Shown here piece by piece: positions 1 to 6,524 of a stretch of 9,000 bases of DNA. Both the position numbers and the translations under genes were made by a program. A model generated the notes under the pieces. It had not been told where the DNA came from. It did no database searches and worked only from the letters and a program-made list of their open reading frames with translations. This DNA is from an uncultured Gemmatimonadota bacterium. GTDB taxonomy: Bacteria; Gemmatimonadota; Gemmatimonadetes; Gemmatimonadales; GWC2-71-9. Positions within the stretch are counted from its first letter, which is position 1. Every line of letters begins with the position of its first letter. Location: assembly GCA_913009915.1 (NCBI GenBank), contig CAJVYZ010000081.1, positions 1 to 9,000 of the forward strand, given 5' to 3'.

Positions 1-31
1 ACTGGAGTTCAGACGTGTGCTCTTCCGATCT
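1..31. other. Illumina TruSeq adapter contamination
   Basis: These bases match the Illumina TruSeq index-side (Read 2) adapter, which ends in GCTCTTCCGATCT; only the first three bases of the usual 34-mer are missing. This is library adapter left on the end of an assembled contig, not genomic DNA. The biological sequence starts at base 32, so whatever truly lies upstream of the first regulatory repeat is unknown. Confidence 0.97.
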
Positions 32-57
32 CTGGATGATGTCGGTAAATTTTACAT
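32..57 (+). promoter_or_regulatory. Upstream dyad element, copy 1 (candidate enhancer-binding site)
   Basis: This 26-bp stretch matches 176-201 with one mismatch (A at 47, G at 191). Its core, TGTCGGTAAATTTTACA at 40-56, contains the dyad GTAAA-T-TTTAC, the kind of site a dimeric regulator binds. It lies about 250 bp upstream of the start expected from the sigma-54 promoter at 274-289, a distance used by sigma-54 enhancer-binding proteins. The left edge coincides with the adapter junction, so the true repeat may extend further. The regulator is inferred. PrsR, the PEP-CTERM-associated sigma-54 response regulator, is the natural candidate. Confidence 0.6.
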
Positions 58-175
58 CCCTGGGGGGCCGATCGAGCCTCCGACCACTCCCGATGTGAGG
101 GAAGAGCCCCCCCCGCAAACATAACTCTATGTTACGCCGTGGCTTTCTGAAGAATCGGGTCGGATAGAGTTGTGC

Positions 176-201
176 CTGGATGATGTCGGTGAATTTTACA
201 T
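176..201 (+). promoter_or_regulatory. Upstream dyad element, copy 2 (candidate enhancer-binding site)
   Basis: Second copy of the element at 32-57, with core TGTCGGTGAATTTTACA at 184-200. Its single difference breaks one base pair of the GTAAA-T-TTTAC dyad. It is centred about 110 bp upstream of the start predicted from the sigma-54 promoter. Two spaced sites are typical of upstream activating sequences bound by AAA+ enhancer-binding proteins. The repeat is seen directly; the role as activator site is inference. Confidence 0.6.
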
Positions 202-273
202 TTTACCCGCCCCGGATGCCTGTCGGAGAAGAATTTATACGTATCCGATTGTTTATGCGTTGAAATTTTCGAT

Positions 274-289
274 TGGCGCGTTTTTTGCT
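274..289 (+). promoter_or_regulatory. Sigma-54 (-24/-12) promoter of the PEP-CTERM gene
   Basis: TGGCGCGTTTTTTGCT matches the RpoN consensus TGGCAC-N5-TTGC closely. The invariant GG (275-276) and GC (287-288) have the standard spacing. The predicted start is near base 300, giving a leader of about 107 nt before the ATG at 407. Sigma-54 promoters need an ATP-dependent enhancer-binding protein, and the two repeated dyads upstream are suitable sites. PEP-CTERM systems often encode such a pair, PrsK/PrsR; neither gene is in this window. Confidence 0.8.
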
Positions 290-392
290 TTAACTTCTGG
301 GGCGGTGGGTGTCTGGGCGGTTCGCGACCCATCGACCGAGGGACCAATCGCCACGGATACGGCGTTTTCGAGACCCTCTTCTACCTGCAGAC

Positions 393-399
393 GGAGGAG
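393..399 (+). promoter_or_regulatory. Strong Shine-Dalgarno that fixes the PEP-CTERM start
   Basis: GGAGGAG lies seven bases before the ATG at 407. The frame is open back to about 170, but that stretch holds the promoter and activator repeats. This ribosome binding site and the signal peptide that follows at once decide the start at 407. Confidence 0.85.
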
Positions 400-406
400 T
401 AATCAC

Positions 407-1318
407 ATGAAATCCAGAAAAGGCACGAAATGCGTATTGGCGGTTGCGGTCCTCGCCGCCCTCGGCACGGCGGGCGCCGTGACGACCACCGCATCGGCGA
501 ACGTGATCGCCGACGGGACTTACAACATGGTGATCAACACCACACCAACCTTCGCCGTCGGCAGCACCATCTATAACAACGTTGGCAGCGCTGGCGCGTG
601 GAATTCGAGCTTTACCTTCGGCGGCAACGCCCCATCCGGTTCCTCCCAGGCCATGACCGACAACGGCACGTCCGTTCCCTCGAACGGCGGCAACCACGGT
701 TCCGGGATCGCCGGCGACGGCTGGGCGGGGATCATCGGCATCGACGTAACCGGCAGTACCTTTACGGTCAACGGCGCCAGCAACGTCGCGAGCATGAGCG
801 GGACGATCAACCAGACCTCAGGGGACATGACCTTCAACCCCACCGGTCGGCTCGGTACGGTTAGCGCCTACGCAAGCCTGTATGACGAGGCGTGGAACAT
901 CGATAACTGCGACGCATCGAGCAGCACCGGGTGTACGAACAACGGGAACACGGCCTATCAGACCTTCAGCACCGTGAGCGCAACGGCCCTTGCCGGTCCC
1001 GGCGGCGCGTCGACCACCATCCACGGAACCCCATTCACCGCCATCACCGACGGCTACCAGGGCACCCTCGTCAGCGGCGGTCAGGTCGGCAGTGCGTTCG
1101 GTGGCTTCTTCGGCAACGGGTATTTCGAGGCGTGGAATGTCGATCTGCTGCCGACGGCCACTCCGCACTCCGGCTTTAACGTGGACACCGTTCTCAACAC
1201 TGCAGGCGGCAATTTCGCACAATACGTGGCACCCGTTCCGATCCCGGCGGCCGCATGGCTGTTCGGATCCGGCCTGATCGGGCTGGTGGGTATCGCGCGA
1301 CGCAAGAAGTCCAGCTAA
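407..1318 (+). CDS. PEP-CTERM (VPxPA subtype) sorting-signal surface protein
   Basis: A 303-residue exported protein of unknown specific role. Residues 1-31 form a Sec signal peptide: basic MKSRKGTK, a hydrophobic Val/Leu/Ala core, and probable cleavage after ASA (29-31). The mature part is rich in Gly, Ser, Thr and Asn, as is usual for proteins of this class. It has a single cysteine pair, C168 and C176, which could form a disulfide. Residues 277-303 are a PEP-CTERM tripartite tail: VPIPAAAW, then a hydrophobic span (LFGSGLIGLVGI), then ARRKKSS. Ile replaces the Glu of VPEP, as in the VPLPA-like variant. In this family an exosortase recognises the tail at the inner membrane, and the protein is sorted to the cell surface or the exopolysaccharide matrix. 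The gene is alone between a sigma-54 promoter and an intrinsic terminator. I do not recognise the mature domain. Confidence 0.92.
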   Translation: MKSRKGTKCVLAVAVLAALGTAGAVTTTASANVIADGTYNMVINTTPTFAVGSTIYNNVGSAGAWNSSFTFGGNAPSGSSQAMTDNGTSVPSNGGNHGSGIAGDGWAGIIGIDVTGSTFTVNGASNVASMSGTINQTSGDMTFNPTGRLGTVSAYASLYDEAWNIDNCDASSSTGCTNNGNTAYQTFSTVSATALAGPGGASTTIHGTPFTAITDGYQGTLVSGGQVGSAFGGFFGNGYFEAWNVDLLPTATPHSGFNVDTVLNTAGGNFAQYVAPVPIPAAAWLFGSGLIGLVGIARRKKSS

Positions 1319-1381
1319 GAAACCGCAGGGCCGCGTTGATCCGGCGGTGCAAAGCCGGTCGGACCGCACGGCATCAGGTGT

Positions 1382-1417
1382 AAACGGGGTGGGCAGTGTT
1401 GCCCACCCCGTTTTTTT
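1382..1417 (+). terminator. Intrinsic terminator after the PEP-CTERM gene
   Basis: A perfect 12-bp stem (1384-1395 with 1400-1411, extendable with A-T pairs) closes a GTGT loop and runs into seven T residues at 1411-1417. It lies about 65 bases after the stop codon and isolates the PEP-CTERM gene as a single transcription unit. Confidence 0.93.
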
Positions 1418-1470
1418 CCTCGGCGTCAGTTGTGAGGGCCACCTGTCCGACACGCCGTCCACCCCGTCTG

Positions 1471-1500
1471 TTGATCCGCGTGGCCGGCATCGACTATAAG
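1471..1500 (+). promoter_or_regulatory. Possible sigma-70 promoter for the methyltransferase genes
   Basis: TTGATC (1471-1476) and TATAAG (1495-1500) are 18 bp apart, each resembling the sigma-70 consensus. The strong terminator just upstream means a fresh promoter is needed here. A second candidate -10, TATGAT at 1537-1542, has no convincing -35. Either would leave a leader of over 100 nt before the ATG at 1671. This is a match by eye only. Confidence 0.35.
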
Positions 1501-1670
1501 ACCGTCAAGCGCATCCAACTTCCCGGAAAACTGCGCTATGATGGATAGTGGGTTTGGGCTCCCCCCGGCGGCCGGGCTGGCCTTTCGCGCGGCGGATCCG
1601 GAACACGAGCCGCGTCCGTCGGCCGCCGGTTCTCGGCCGGAATCCCTGGACTGCCCGGGCAAACACCCTG

Positions 1671-2576
1671 ATGAGCAAATCACGCCACCCGGCCACGTCC
1701 CGCCCCGGATTCGGCAATTCGGACAGGGAAAAGGCCGCGCCGGCTGCCAACGCCGCCACCCGCCGGCTGGCCGGCGCACGCACCCGCTACGCGGAAGAGT
1801 GGAGCGCCGGCAACGCACGGCGATTTTCGGCGGATGGGCTCTACCGGTGGATGGCACGCGCCCTCCCGGGTGAAACCACGGTGCTGGAAGTCGGTATTGG
1901 AGACGGCAGCGGCACCATCGCGCTGCTCGAAGCGGGCCATGCGGTCATCAGCGTGGACGAGAATCCCGCGTGTCTGCGGCTCGCCGAACGCCGGCTGCTG
2001 AGCGCAGGCGCGCAGGTCGCCTACGAAACACGAGAAATCGCACAACCCGATGGGATCCGCTATCGGATACGGTACTCCGCCCCGGCATTGCCGGTACCCG
2101 ATTGCGGAGCGCTGCTCATCGAAGGCGATATCCTCGATGATCCTGCGCTGATTCACTGGCTCGGGGACGGTTCAGCGGTTGACGCCGTCGTATGCTGGCT
2201 GATGGGTACCTATCTTGAACGCGCGCAGAACAGCACCATCGCGCGGCTCGGGATCCGCACCCCCTGGGACTACCGGGCAACGGTGCACCGCAGCGTGTGC
2301 GGCGTGGCCGACACGATCCTCCCGAGCGATGGGATCCTCCACTTCGTGGACCGCGGCGACGTACCCGAATCGGAGGCTGGCACCGAGCACTACCGCACTT
2401 ATTATCGCAGCCAAGCAATGGGTACGGCGCTCACGATGGGACCGCTGGATTATATCCGGTACCACGAACCGGCCCCCGACACCCCCGCAGCCATCCGTCT
2501 CACCGCGGCGGAAACCGGCCGGGATCCGGATCGGGCACAAAAAGCGCTCATCTCGGTCATATTCCGGAAACGCTGA
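1671..2576 (+). CDS. Class I SAM-dependent methyltransferase, substrate unknown
   Basis: A 301-residue cytoplasmic protein with a Rossmann-type methyltransferase fold. Motif I is VLEVGIGDG at residues 71-79, the SAM-binding glycine loop. Motif II is VISVDEN around 92-98, with the acidic residue that normally holds the ribose. EGDILDD at 151-157 and DAVVCWLMGTY at 171-181 fit the later motifs. Acceptor specificity cannot be read from the sequence. The frame is open back to a GTG at 1548, but those 41 codons read as Arg/Pro-rich non-coding DNA. I chose the ATG at 1671, although it lacks a clear Shine-Dalgarno, so the start is less certain than the gene. It is followed after 39 bp by a small ORF and then an FkbM methyltransferase on the same strand, suggesting co-transcription. 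A role in surface glycan or protein modification is inferred from neighbours only. Confidence 0.82.
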   Translation: MSKSRHPATSRPGFGNSDREKAAPAANAATRRLAGARTRYAEEWSAGNARRFSADGLYRWMARALPGETTVLEVGIGDGSGTIALLEAGHAVISVDENPACLRLAERRLLSAGAQVAYETREIAQPDGIRYRIRYSAPALPVPDCGALLIEGDILDDPALIHWLGDGSAVDAVVCWLMGTYLERAQNSTIARLGIRTPWDYRATVHRSVCGVADTILPSDGILHFVDRGDVPESEAGTEHYRTYYRSQAMGTALTMGPLDYIRYHEPAPDTPAAIRLTAAETGRDPDRAQKALISVIFRKR

Positions 2577-2615
2577 GGCACCGATTCCTCGACCGCCTTG
2601 AGACGGTAGGTCATT

Positions 2616-2732
2616 ATGAGTTGCGGATCGACGGCGGAAACCGCGGTGCGTTGCCCGAAATGGGCCCCCTACCGATTCATCGGATCTGTCAGTTCCACGA
2701 AATACAGCCTCAAAGGCCCGTTTAAGCTATGA
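2616..2732 (+). CDS. Possible small ORF (38 aa) coupled to the FkbM gene
   Basis: An ATG-started 38-residue frame beginning MSCGSTAETAVRCPKW and ending GPFKL. An AGG five bases upstream is a modest ribosome binding site. Its TGA (2730-2732) overlaps the ATG of the FkbM methyltransferase (2729-2731) in an ATGA junction, the classic arrangement for translational coupling. This matters because the FkbM start has no good Shine-Dalgarno of its own (only AAAGG about 13 bases away). Composition is basic and mildly hydrophobic with two cysteines (C3, C13); I recognise no domain. It could equally be a leader ORF with no functional product or a chance frame. Confidence 0.35.
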   Translation: MSCGSTAETAVRCPKWAPYRFIGSVSSTKYSLKGPFKL

Positions 2733-4156
2733 CGCACACCGCTACGGTCGTTTTGGTCGATGGAGTACGGGTCGCCGTCCCGGACTCGCTAAATCTCATT
2801 ACGCCTTACGTACTGTTGGAACAGCACGACTGGTTCGAGGACGAAATAAAATTCCTACGCCGGCTATTACAGGCGGGACAGAAAGTCATCGATATCGGCG
2901 CCAACCATGGCGTCTACGCGCTGTCTATGGCACACGCGGTGGGACCAACGGGCTACGTGTGGGCCTTCGAGCCGGCAAGAGAGACCGCGACCCTGCTTGC
3001 TGAGGGGATCGCCGCCAATGGCTTCGAGCATGTCACCCTTGAACAGAGTGCACTATCGAGTGACTGTGGCACAGCCCAGTTGTCTCTGAACGCAAATTCG
3101 GAATTAAATGCGCTCGTTCACGGCAACTCATCAACGACCGCAAGCGAGACCGTGTCGGTACTTACGCTGGACGAATGCCTGGAACGCTACAACTGGCGGG
3201 ATATCGACTTCGTGAAAATCGACGCGGAAGGGGAGAAACTCAACATATTGAAAGGTGGAGGACGTTTTTTCTCCGAACTGTCGCCGCTCGTTCAGTATGA
3301 GATCAGGGCCGGCGCGGACCTGCACCTGGAATTGGTGCAGCAGTTCGCCGCTTTGGGCTATCGCTCCTACCGGCTTGTGCCCGGACTGGACGCGCTGGTC
3401 CCGTTCGATTCCGAGTCGCCACCCGATGGATACCTGTTAAATCTGTTCTGCTGCAAGCAGAACCGCGTCGAACAGTATTCCGGCATGGGATTTCTTGTCG
3501 ATCGTCAATCCACCCATCCGGATGCCAGAGCCAATCCGGTTTTCGGTATTCATAAGCGGGCTATGGAGCAAGCGGAATACGATTGGCATCATACGATTGC
3601 ATGCATGCCATACGGAACCCGACTTGCCGATCTTTGGGAACGAACAATGACGACAGGGACCCATGCCGATGTGGGTGAAGCGCTATCCCTTTACGCCATG
3701 AGCGGCGATTCGTCTCTATCGTCTGGTGAACGCTTCAGTGCACTAGACGCCTGTCTAAACTTGATAACGCGATTATGCGAGCAACAAGCACCGCCTACGC
3801 GCTTGGCAACCCTGGCCCGCGTGGCATGCGACTATGGTGCGCGCTCAGTCGCCGTAAACGCCCTGCGACAACTCGCGGACGCAATCCTCAAGGAGAATGG
3901 AATAAATCTGCGTGAGCCGTTCCTCGCGCCGGGGAGGCGGTTCGATGCCGCCCCCCCCGGGGACGCCATCGGGAACTGGGTTCTGGCAGCGGTTCTGGAG
4001 GCACTCGAACGACTGGGATCCTTTTCATCATTTTATACCGGACCCTCGGCTCAGAGGCGGCTGGAGGTTATCCGCGATCTGGGCTTCGGCAGCGCCGAAA
4101 TGGGGCGCCGCCTGGATTTGCTGCAGAGACGCTTTGGCGGAGACCGGACGTTATAG
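2729..4156 (+). CDS. FkbM-family methyltransferase with long C-terminal extension
   Basis: A 475-residue protein. Residues ~50-215 form the FkbM SAM-methyltransferase domain: VIDIGANHG at 53-61 is motif I, AFEP at 79-82 the acidic motif II, and IDFVKIDAEGEKLNILKGG at 159-177 the FkbM signature near the active site. Family members O-methylate sugars or polyketides and are common in glycan clusters; the substrate here is unknown. The remaining ~225 residues look helical with no transmembrane span, and end in a segment around FSSFYTGPSAQRRLEVIRDL. I recall similar tails in proteins of glycosyltransferase loci but cannot name the domain. Hand counts give 48% G+C at 3061-3120 and 47% at 3541-3600, against 63-68% in samples from three neighbouring genes. 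That suggests separate ancestry, although the 3' end is G+C-rich and carries a C8 run at 3951-3958. It converges on the glycosyltransferase gene at 4217. Confidence 0.9.
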   Translation: MTHTATVVLVDGVRVAVPDSLNLITPYVLLEQHDWFEDEIKFLRRLLQAGQKVIDIGANHGVYALSMAHAVGPTGYVWAFEPARETATLLAEGIAANGFEHVTLEQSALSSDCGTAQLSLNANSELNALVHGNSSTTASETVSVLTLDECLERYNWRDIDFVKIDAEGEKLNILKGGGRFFSELSPLVQYEIRAGADLHLELVQQFAALGYRSYRLVPGLDALVPFDSESPPDGYLLNLFCCKQNRVEQYSGMGFLVDRQSTHPDARANPVFGIHKRAMEQAEYDWHHTIACMPYGTRLADLWERTMTTGTHADVGEALSLYAMSGDSSLSSGERFSALDACLNLITRLCEQQAPPTRLATLARVACDYGARSVAVNALRQLADAILKENGINLREPFLAPGRRFDAAPPGDAIGNWVLAAVLEALERLGSFSSFYTGPSAQRRLEVIRDLGFGSAEMGRRLDLLQRRFGGDRTL

Positions 4157-4216
4157 CGGGCCCATGATCATCAGGAGCGGTACGTTGAGCCGCCGTCCCC
4201 GGGCCCCGCGCTCGAG

Positions 4217-6181
4217 TCACTCGCGTTGGGCGCACCACTTCCGCCACATTTCGCGATAAGCCTGTTCCACCTCGCGCGCAAAGCCAGGCGCGTTGCACAG
4301 TGGGGAAGCGGACACACGGACGCGCATCTCCGCCCGCAGCCGGGCAAGGCCGCCTCGGTCGTTCGCCCAGCGCGCGGCACGAACAGCATAGTCATCGGTA
4401 TCGGCGGCGATGAAATCCGTGAGACCCACTTGCGACAGCAGGCTCACCCCCACCCGGCCTGCATGCACGCGGCCCGCCAGGGTGACAACGGGAACCCCCA
4501 TCCACAAACTCTCGCAGGTCGTGGTGGTACCGTTATAGGGGAACGTGTCGAGCGCCAGGTCGACTCGATCGTAGAGCGCCAGATGCTCCGCCGGATCCGA
4601 CACCCACCCGATCATTTCCAAACGGTCAGACGCTATCCCCTCTTTCGCAAAGAATTCCCGGTATCGGTCACGGCTCGCGGGATCACGCAGTACGGTGTTT
4701 TTCAATATCAGGCGCGAGCCCGGTACGGCGCGCAGTATGGCAGCCCATGCCGCAAGTACGCTTGCATTCATTTTTGTCAAGGCATTGAACGAACCAAAAG
4801 TCACGTAATCGTTGCTTTCCGCCGGCATGGGCGCAACGGGAGGCGCCTCCACCGGAGGCCGATAGCAGAGAAAACCGCGCGGCAACCTGACGAGCGTTTC
4901 CGTGTGCAGATGCTCGGTCTGACCGTGGGGATCGGCCCAGGCGTCGGTCAGACGATAGTCCACAGTAGAAAGGCCGGTAGTGTTTGGATAACCCAGATAA
5001 GTCACCTGAATCGGCGCGGGCTTGCGGGCCAGGACCAGAAGCCTGTTTTCGCCGGTATGGCCGGCGAGATCGACCAGGATGTCGATGCCGTCTGCTCGGA
5101 TCAGTTCCGCCGCCTGTTCGTGCGATAAATGGGTGATCGGACGCCACTGTGCCGCCAATTCCTGAATCCGCACCGTGACGGTATCGGACTGGCCCAAATC
5201 GGCATAGCAGAAAGTTTCGATCGCAGCCGGACTATGCGCGGCCAACAAGGGTTCGATAAAATAAGCTACTGAATGCCGGTTAAAATTCGGAGATAGGTAT
5301 CCGATACGCAGGCGGCGCTCGGGGTCGGGCGTACAGGTGAACGAAAGCGCCTCGGGTGAAGCGGCGCCGACTCGCGCAGCCCAGCGCCGGTGCTCGACCG
5401 ATATTTCGTCGGGTGCGTGTTCCGTGCTGTAGTTCAGCGCAAACAAAAGGTTATTGTGGGCGTCGACGTAGTCGGGTTGCCAGCGCAGCGCCTCCCGATA
5501 ATTGGCGAGTGCCGCCTCGTGCAGACCCTGATCGTTGAGCGTGTTGGCGAGATTGTAGAGGATACCCGAGTTGCACGGCTGGATACGCAGTGCCGCCCGG
5601 TAACTTTCCGCCGCTTCGGCATATCTCCCCTGAAGCCTCAAGGAATTTCCCAGATTGTAGTGAGCATCGGCGTTCTGCGGCTGCCGGCGCAACGCCTCCT
5701 GAAAGCAGGAAACCGCTTCGTCGAGATCGCCGCTGGCTTGCAGGAGCGTACCGAGATTGATGTAGACGGCCAAGTAGTTGGGATCGAGCCGCAGGACTTC
5801 GCGGTAAGAAGCAACGGCTTCATCCGGTCGCCTCTGCTGCACCAGTGCCTGTGCCAGATTGTAATGCGTGTCGGGGTGATTCGGCCTGAGGGCGATCGCT
5901 TGGCGACAGCAGACGATCGCCTCGCCAAATGAACCCGACATCCCGTGAACGGCGCCCAGCAGGAACCACGCTTCGTCGTCGCGCGGATTCATACGACAGA
6001 TTTCCGTGTAAAGCGCTTTGGCTTCGTTTAGCCGGTTGGCCTGTACCATGGATAGCGCTTCTTTCTTGCGGGTATCCAACAAGGCTCTGCTCAATTTGGT
6101 AGTCACCCGAATGAACCGACGTTTCCACTGAATCCAGGAAAAGAATCGCACAACGTTCCACCGGTGCTCGTACCGGCGCAC
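4217..6181 (-). CDS. TPR-containing OGT/SPINDLY-like glycosyltransferase (GT41), six TPRs, N-terminus fused to a transposase relic
   Basis: A 654-codon frame. Residues ~36-239 are six 34-residue TPR units (for example DAHYNLGNSLRLQGRYAEAA). Residues ~290-654 are the GT41 catalytic region: RIGYLSPNFNRH, DLAGHTGENR, LGYPNTTG, TFGSFNALTK and FPYNGTTTTCESLWMG. H303 and K470 align by eye with H498 and K842 of human OGT. The family transfers a sugar from a nucleotide donor, GlcNAc in eukaryotic OGT, to protein Ser/Thr; donor and acceptor here are unknown. There is no signal peptide, so it is cytoplasmic. Residues 1 to ~25 are not family sequence but the C-terminal tail of an IS5-type transposase read in frame. 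The GTG at 6181 has a fair Shine-Dalgarno (AGGACGGA) inside the relic. A native start may instead be the GTG at 6106, a TTG near 6080-6094, or the ATG at 6049. Paralogue of the gene at 6525-8642. Confidence 0.92.
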   Translation of the reverse strand: MRRYEHRWNVVRFFSWIQWKRRFIRVTTKLSRALLDTRKKEALSMVQANRLNEAKALYTEICRMNPRDDEAWFLLGAVHGMSGSFGEAIVCCRQAIALRPNHPDTHYNLAQALVQQRRPDEAVASYREVLRLDPNYLAVYINLGTLLQASGDLDEAVSCFQEALRRQPQNADAHYNLGNSLRLQGRYAEAAESYRAALRIQPCNSGILYNLANTLNDQGLHEAALANYREALRWQPDYVDAHNNLLFALNYSTEHAPDEISVEHRRWAARVGAASPEALSFTCTPDPERRLRIGYLSPNFNRHSVAYFIEPLLAAHSPAAIETFCYADLGQSDTVTVRIQELAAQWRPITHLSHEQAAELIRADGIDILVDLAGHTGENRLLVLARKPAPIQVTYLGYPNTTGLSTVDYRLTDAWADPHGQTEHLHTETLVRLPRGFLCYRPPVEAPPVAPMPAESNDYVTFGSFNALTKMNASVLAAWAAILRAVPGSRLILKNTVLRDPASRDRYREFFAKEGIASDRLEMIGWVSDPAEHLALYDRVDLALDTFPYNGTTTTCESLWMGVPVVTLAGRVHAGRVGVSLLSQVGLTDFIAADTDDYAVRAARWANDRGGLARLRAEMRVRVSASPLCNAPGFAREVEQAYREMWRKWCAQRE

Positions 6182-6444
6182 ACGATGTCCGTCCTGCGCC
6201 TTGTGTTTCTTCCGGTTCCGGTGATGCGCGGCTCATCGCGATCGCAGACACGATCACCGATCAGGTTTTGCGGCTTCGCCTTGATCTCCTGGCAGTCAAA
6301 GCCCCGCTGCACCGGGGGCACTTCATGATGATTCGCCGCGTGCGTGCTGACTACCGCCGGCAACCCGTGACGATCGGCGATTTTACGGATTTGCAAGCCC
6401 TTGCAAATCCGCGGCGGGCCGATCTCCCCACCGCCTGTTGCGGA
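6107..6444 (-). pseudogene. IS5-family transposase relic (frameshifted, deleted, catalytic Glu lost)
   Basis: Read on the minus strand, one frame gives GGGEIGPPRICKGLQIRK, IADRHGLPAVVSTHAANHHEV and KAKPQNLIGDRVCDRDEP down to about 6229. These match the central part of IS5-family DDE transposases (GLPLAVSTHAANHHEV, KPENLIGDRAYDSD). The following frame gives AHHRNRKKHKAQDGHRV, RRYEHRW and FFSWIQWKRR, matching the family's C-terminal block (APHRRNRKKPKTQDGR, RRYRRRW, ERFFAWIQWKRR). About 15 residues are missing at the frame change. In the Y(2)R(3)E motif, here YEHRWNVV, the catalytic Glu is Val. The last ~25 residues, the stop codon and both terminal inverted repeats are gone. The second frame continues open into the glycosyltransferase ORF. 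An inactive remnant; subgroup not determined. Confidence 0.85.
6386..6411. repeat. Perfect 11-bp inverted repeat inside the transposase relic
   Basis: CGGATTTGCAA at 6386-6396 is exactly complementary to TTGCAAATCCG at 6401-6411, with a GCCC loop. On neither strand does a T tract follow, so it is not a standard terminator. It lies in the part of the relic that encodes RICKGLQIR. It may be chance, a local inverted duplication formed as the element decayed, or an RNA hairpin between the two glycosyltransferase genes. Confidence 0.6.
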
Positions 6445-6524
6445 ACCGGCTTCGCACCGCACGCCGGGATCGATTCGGCCCAGGCGAAAAACTGCACCTA
6501 GCCACCGCGCTGCGCGCACCGACA

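Noticed and set aside
170..406. In-frame extension of the PEP-CTERM ORF by 79 codons upstream of the ATG at 407
   Set aside because: The stretch contains an activator repeat and the sigma-54 promoter, encodes no recognisable protein, and would bury the signal peptide. The ribosome binding site at 393-399 favours 407.
300..406. Riboswitch (for example c-di-GMP class) in the PEP-CTERM leader
   Set aside because: I looked for the conserved GEMM core and did not find it; the leader shows no clear structured aptamer.
1548..1670. GTG start at 1548 for the first methyltransferase
   Set aside because: The 41 extra residues are Arg/Pro-rich and look like translated G+C-rich non-coding DNA. Methyltransferase-like sequence appears only well after the ATG at 1671.
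4157..4216. Possible bidirectional terminator between the convergent FkbM and glycosyltransferase genes
   Set aside because: GCGGGCCC and GGGCCCCGC could pair imperfectly, but the arms are about 40 bp apart and no T tract follows on either strand.
4226..5128. A 300-codon open frame on the plus strand
   Set aside because: It lies wholly antisense to the conserved catalytic domain of the six-TPR glycosyltransferase and has no family motifs; a G+C-rich shadow frame.
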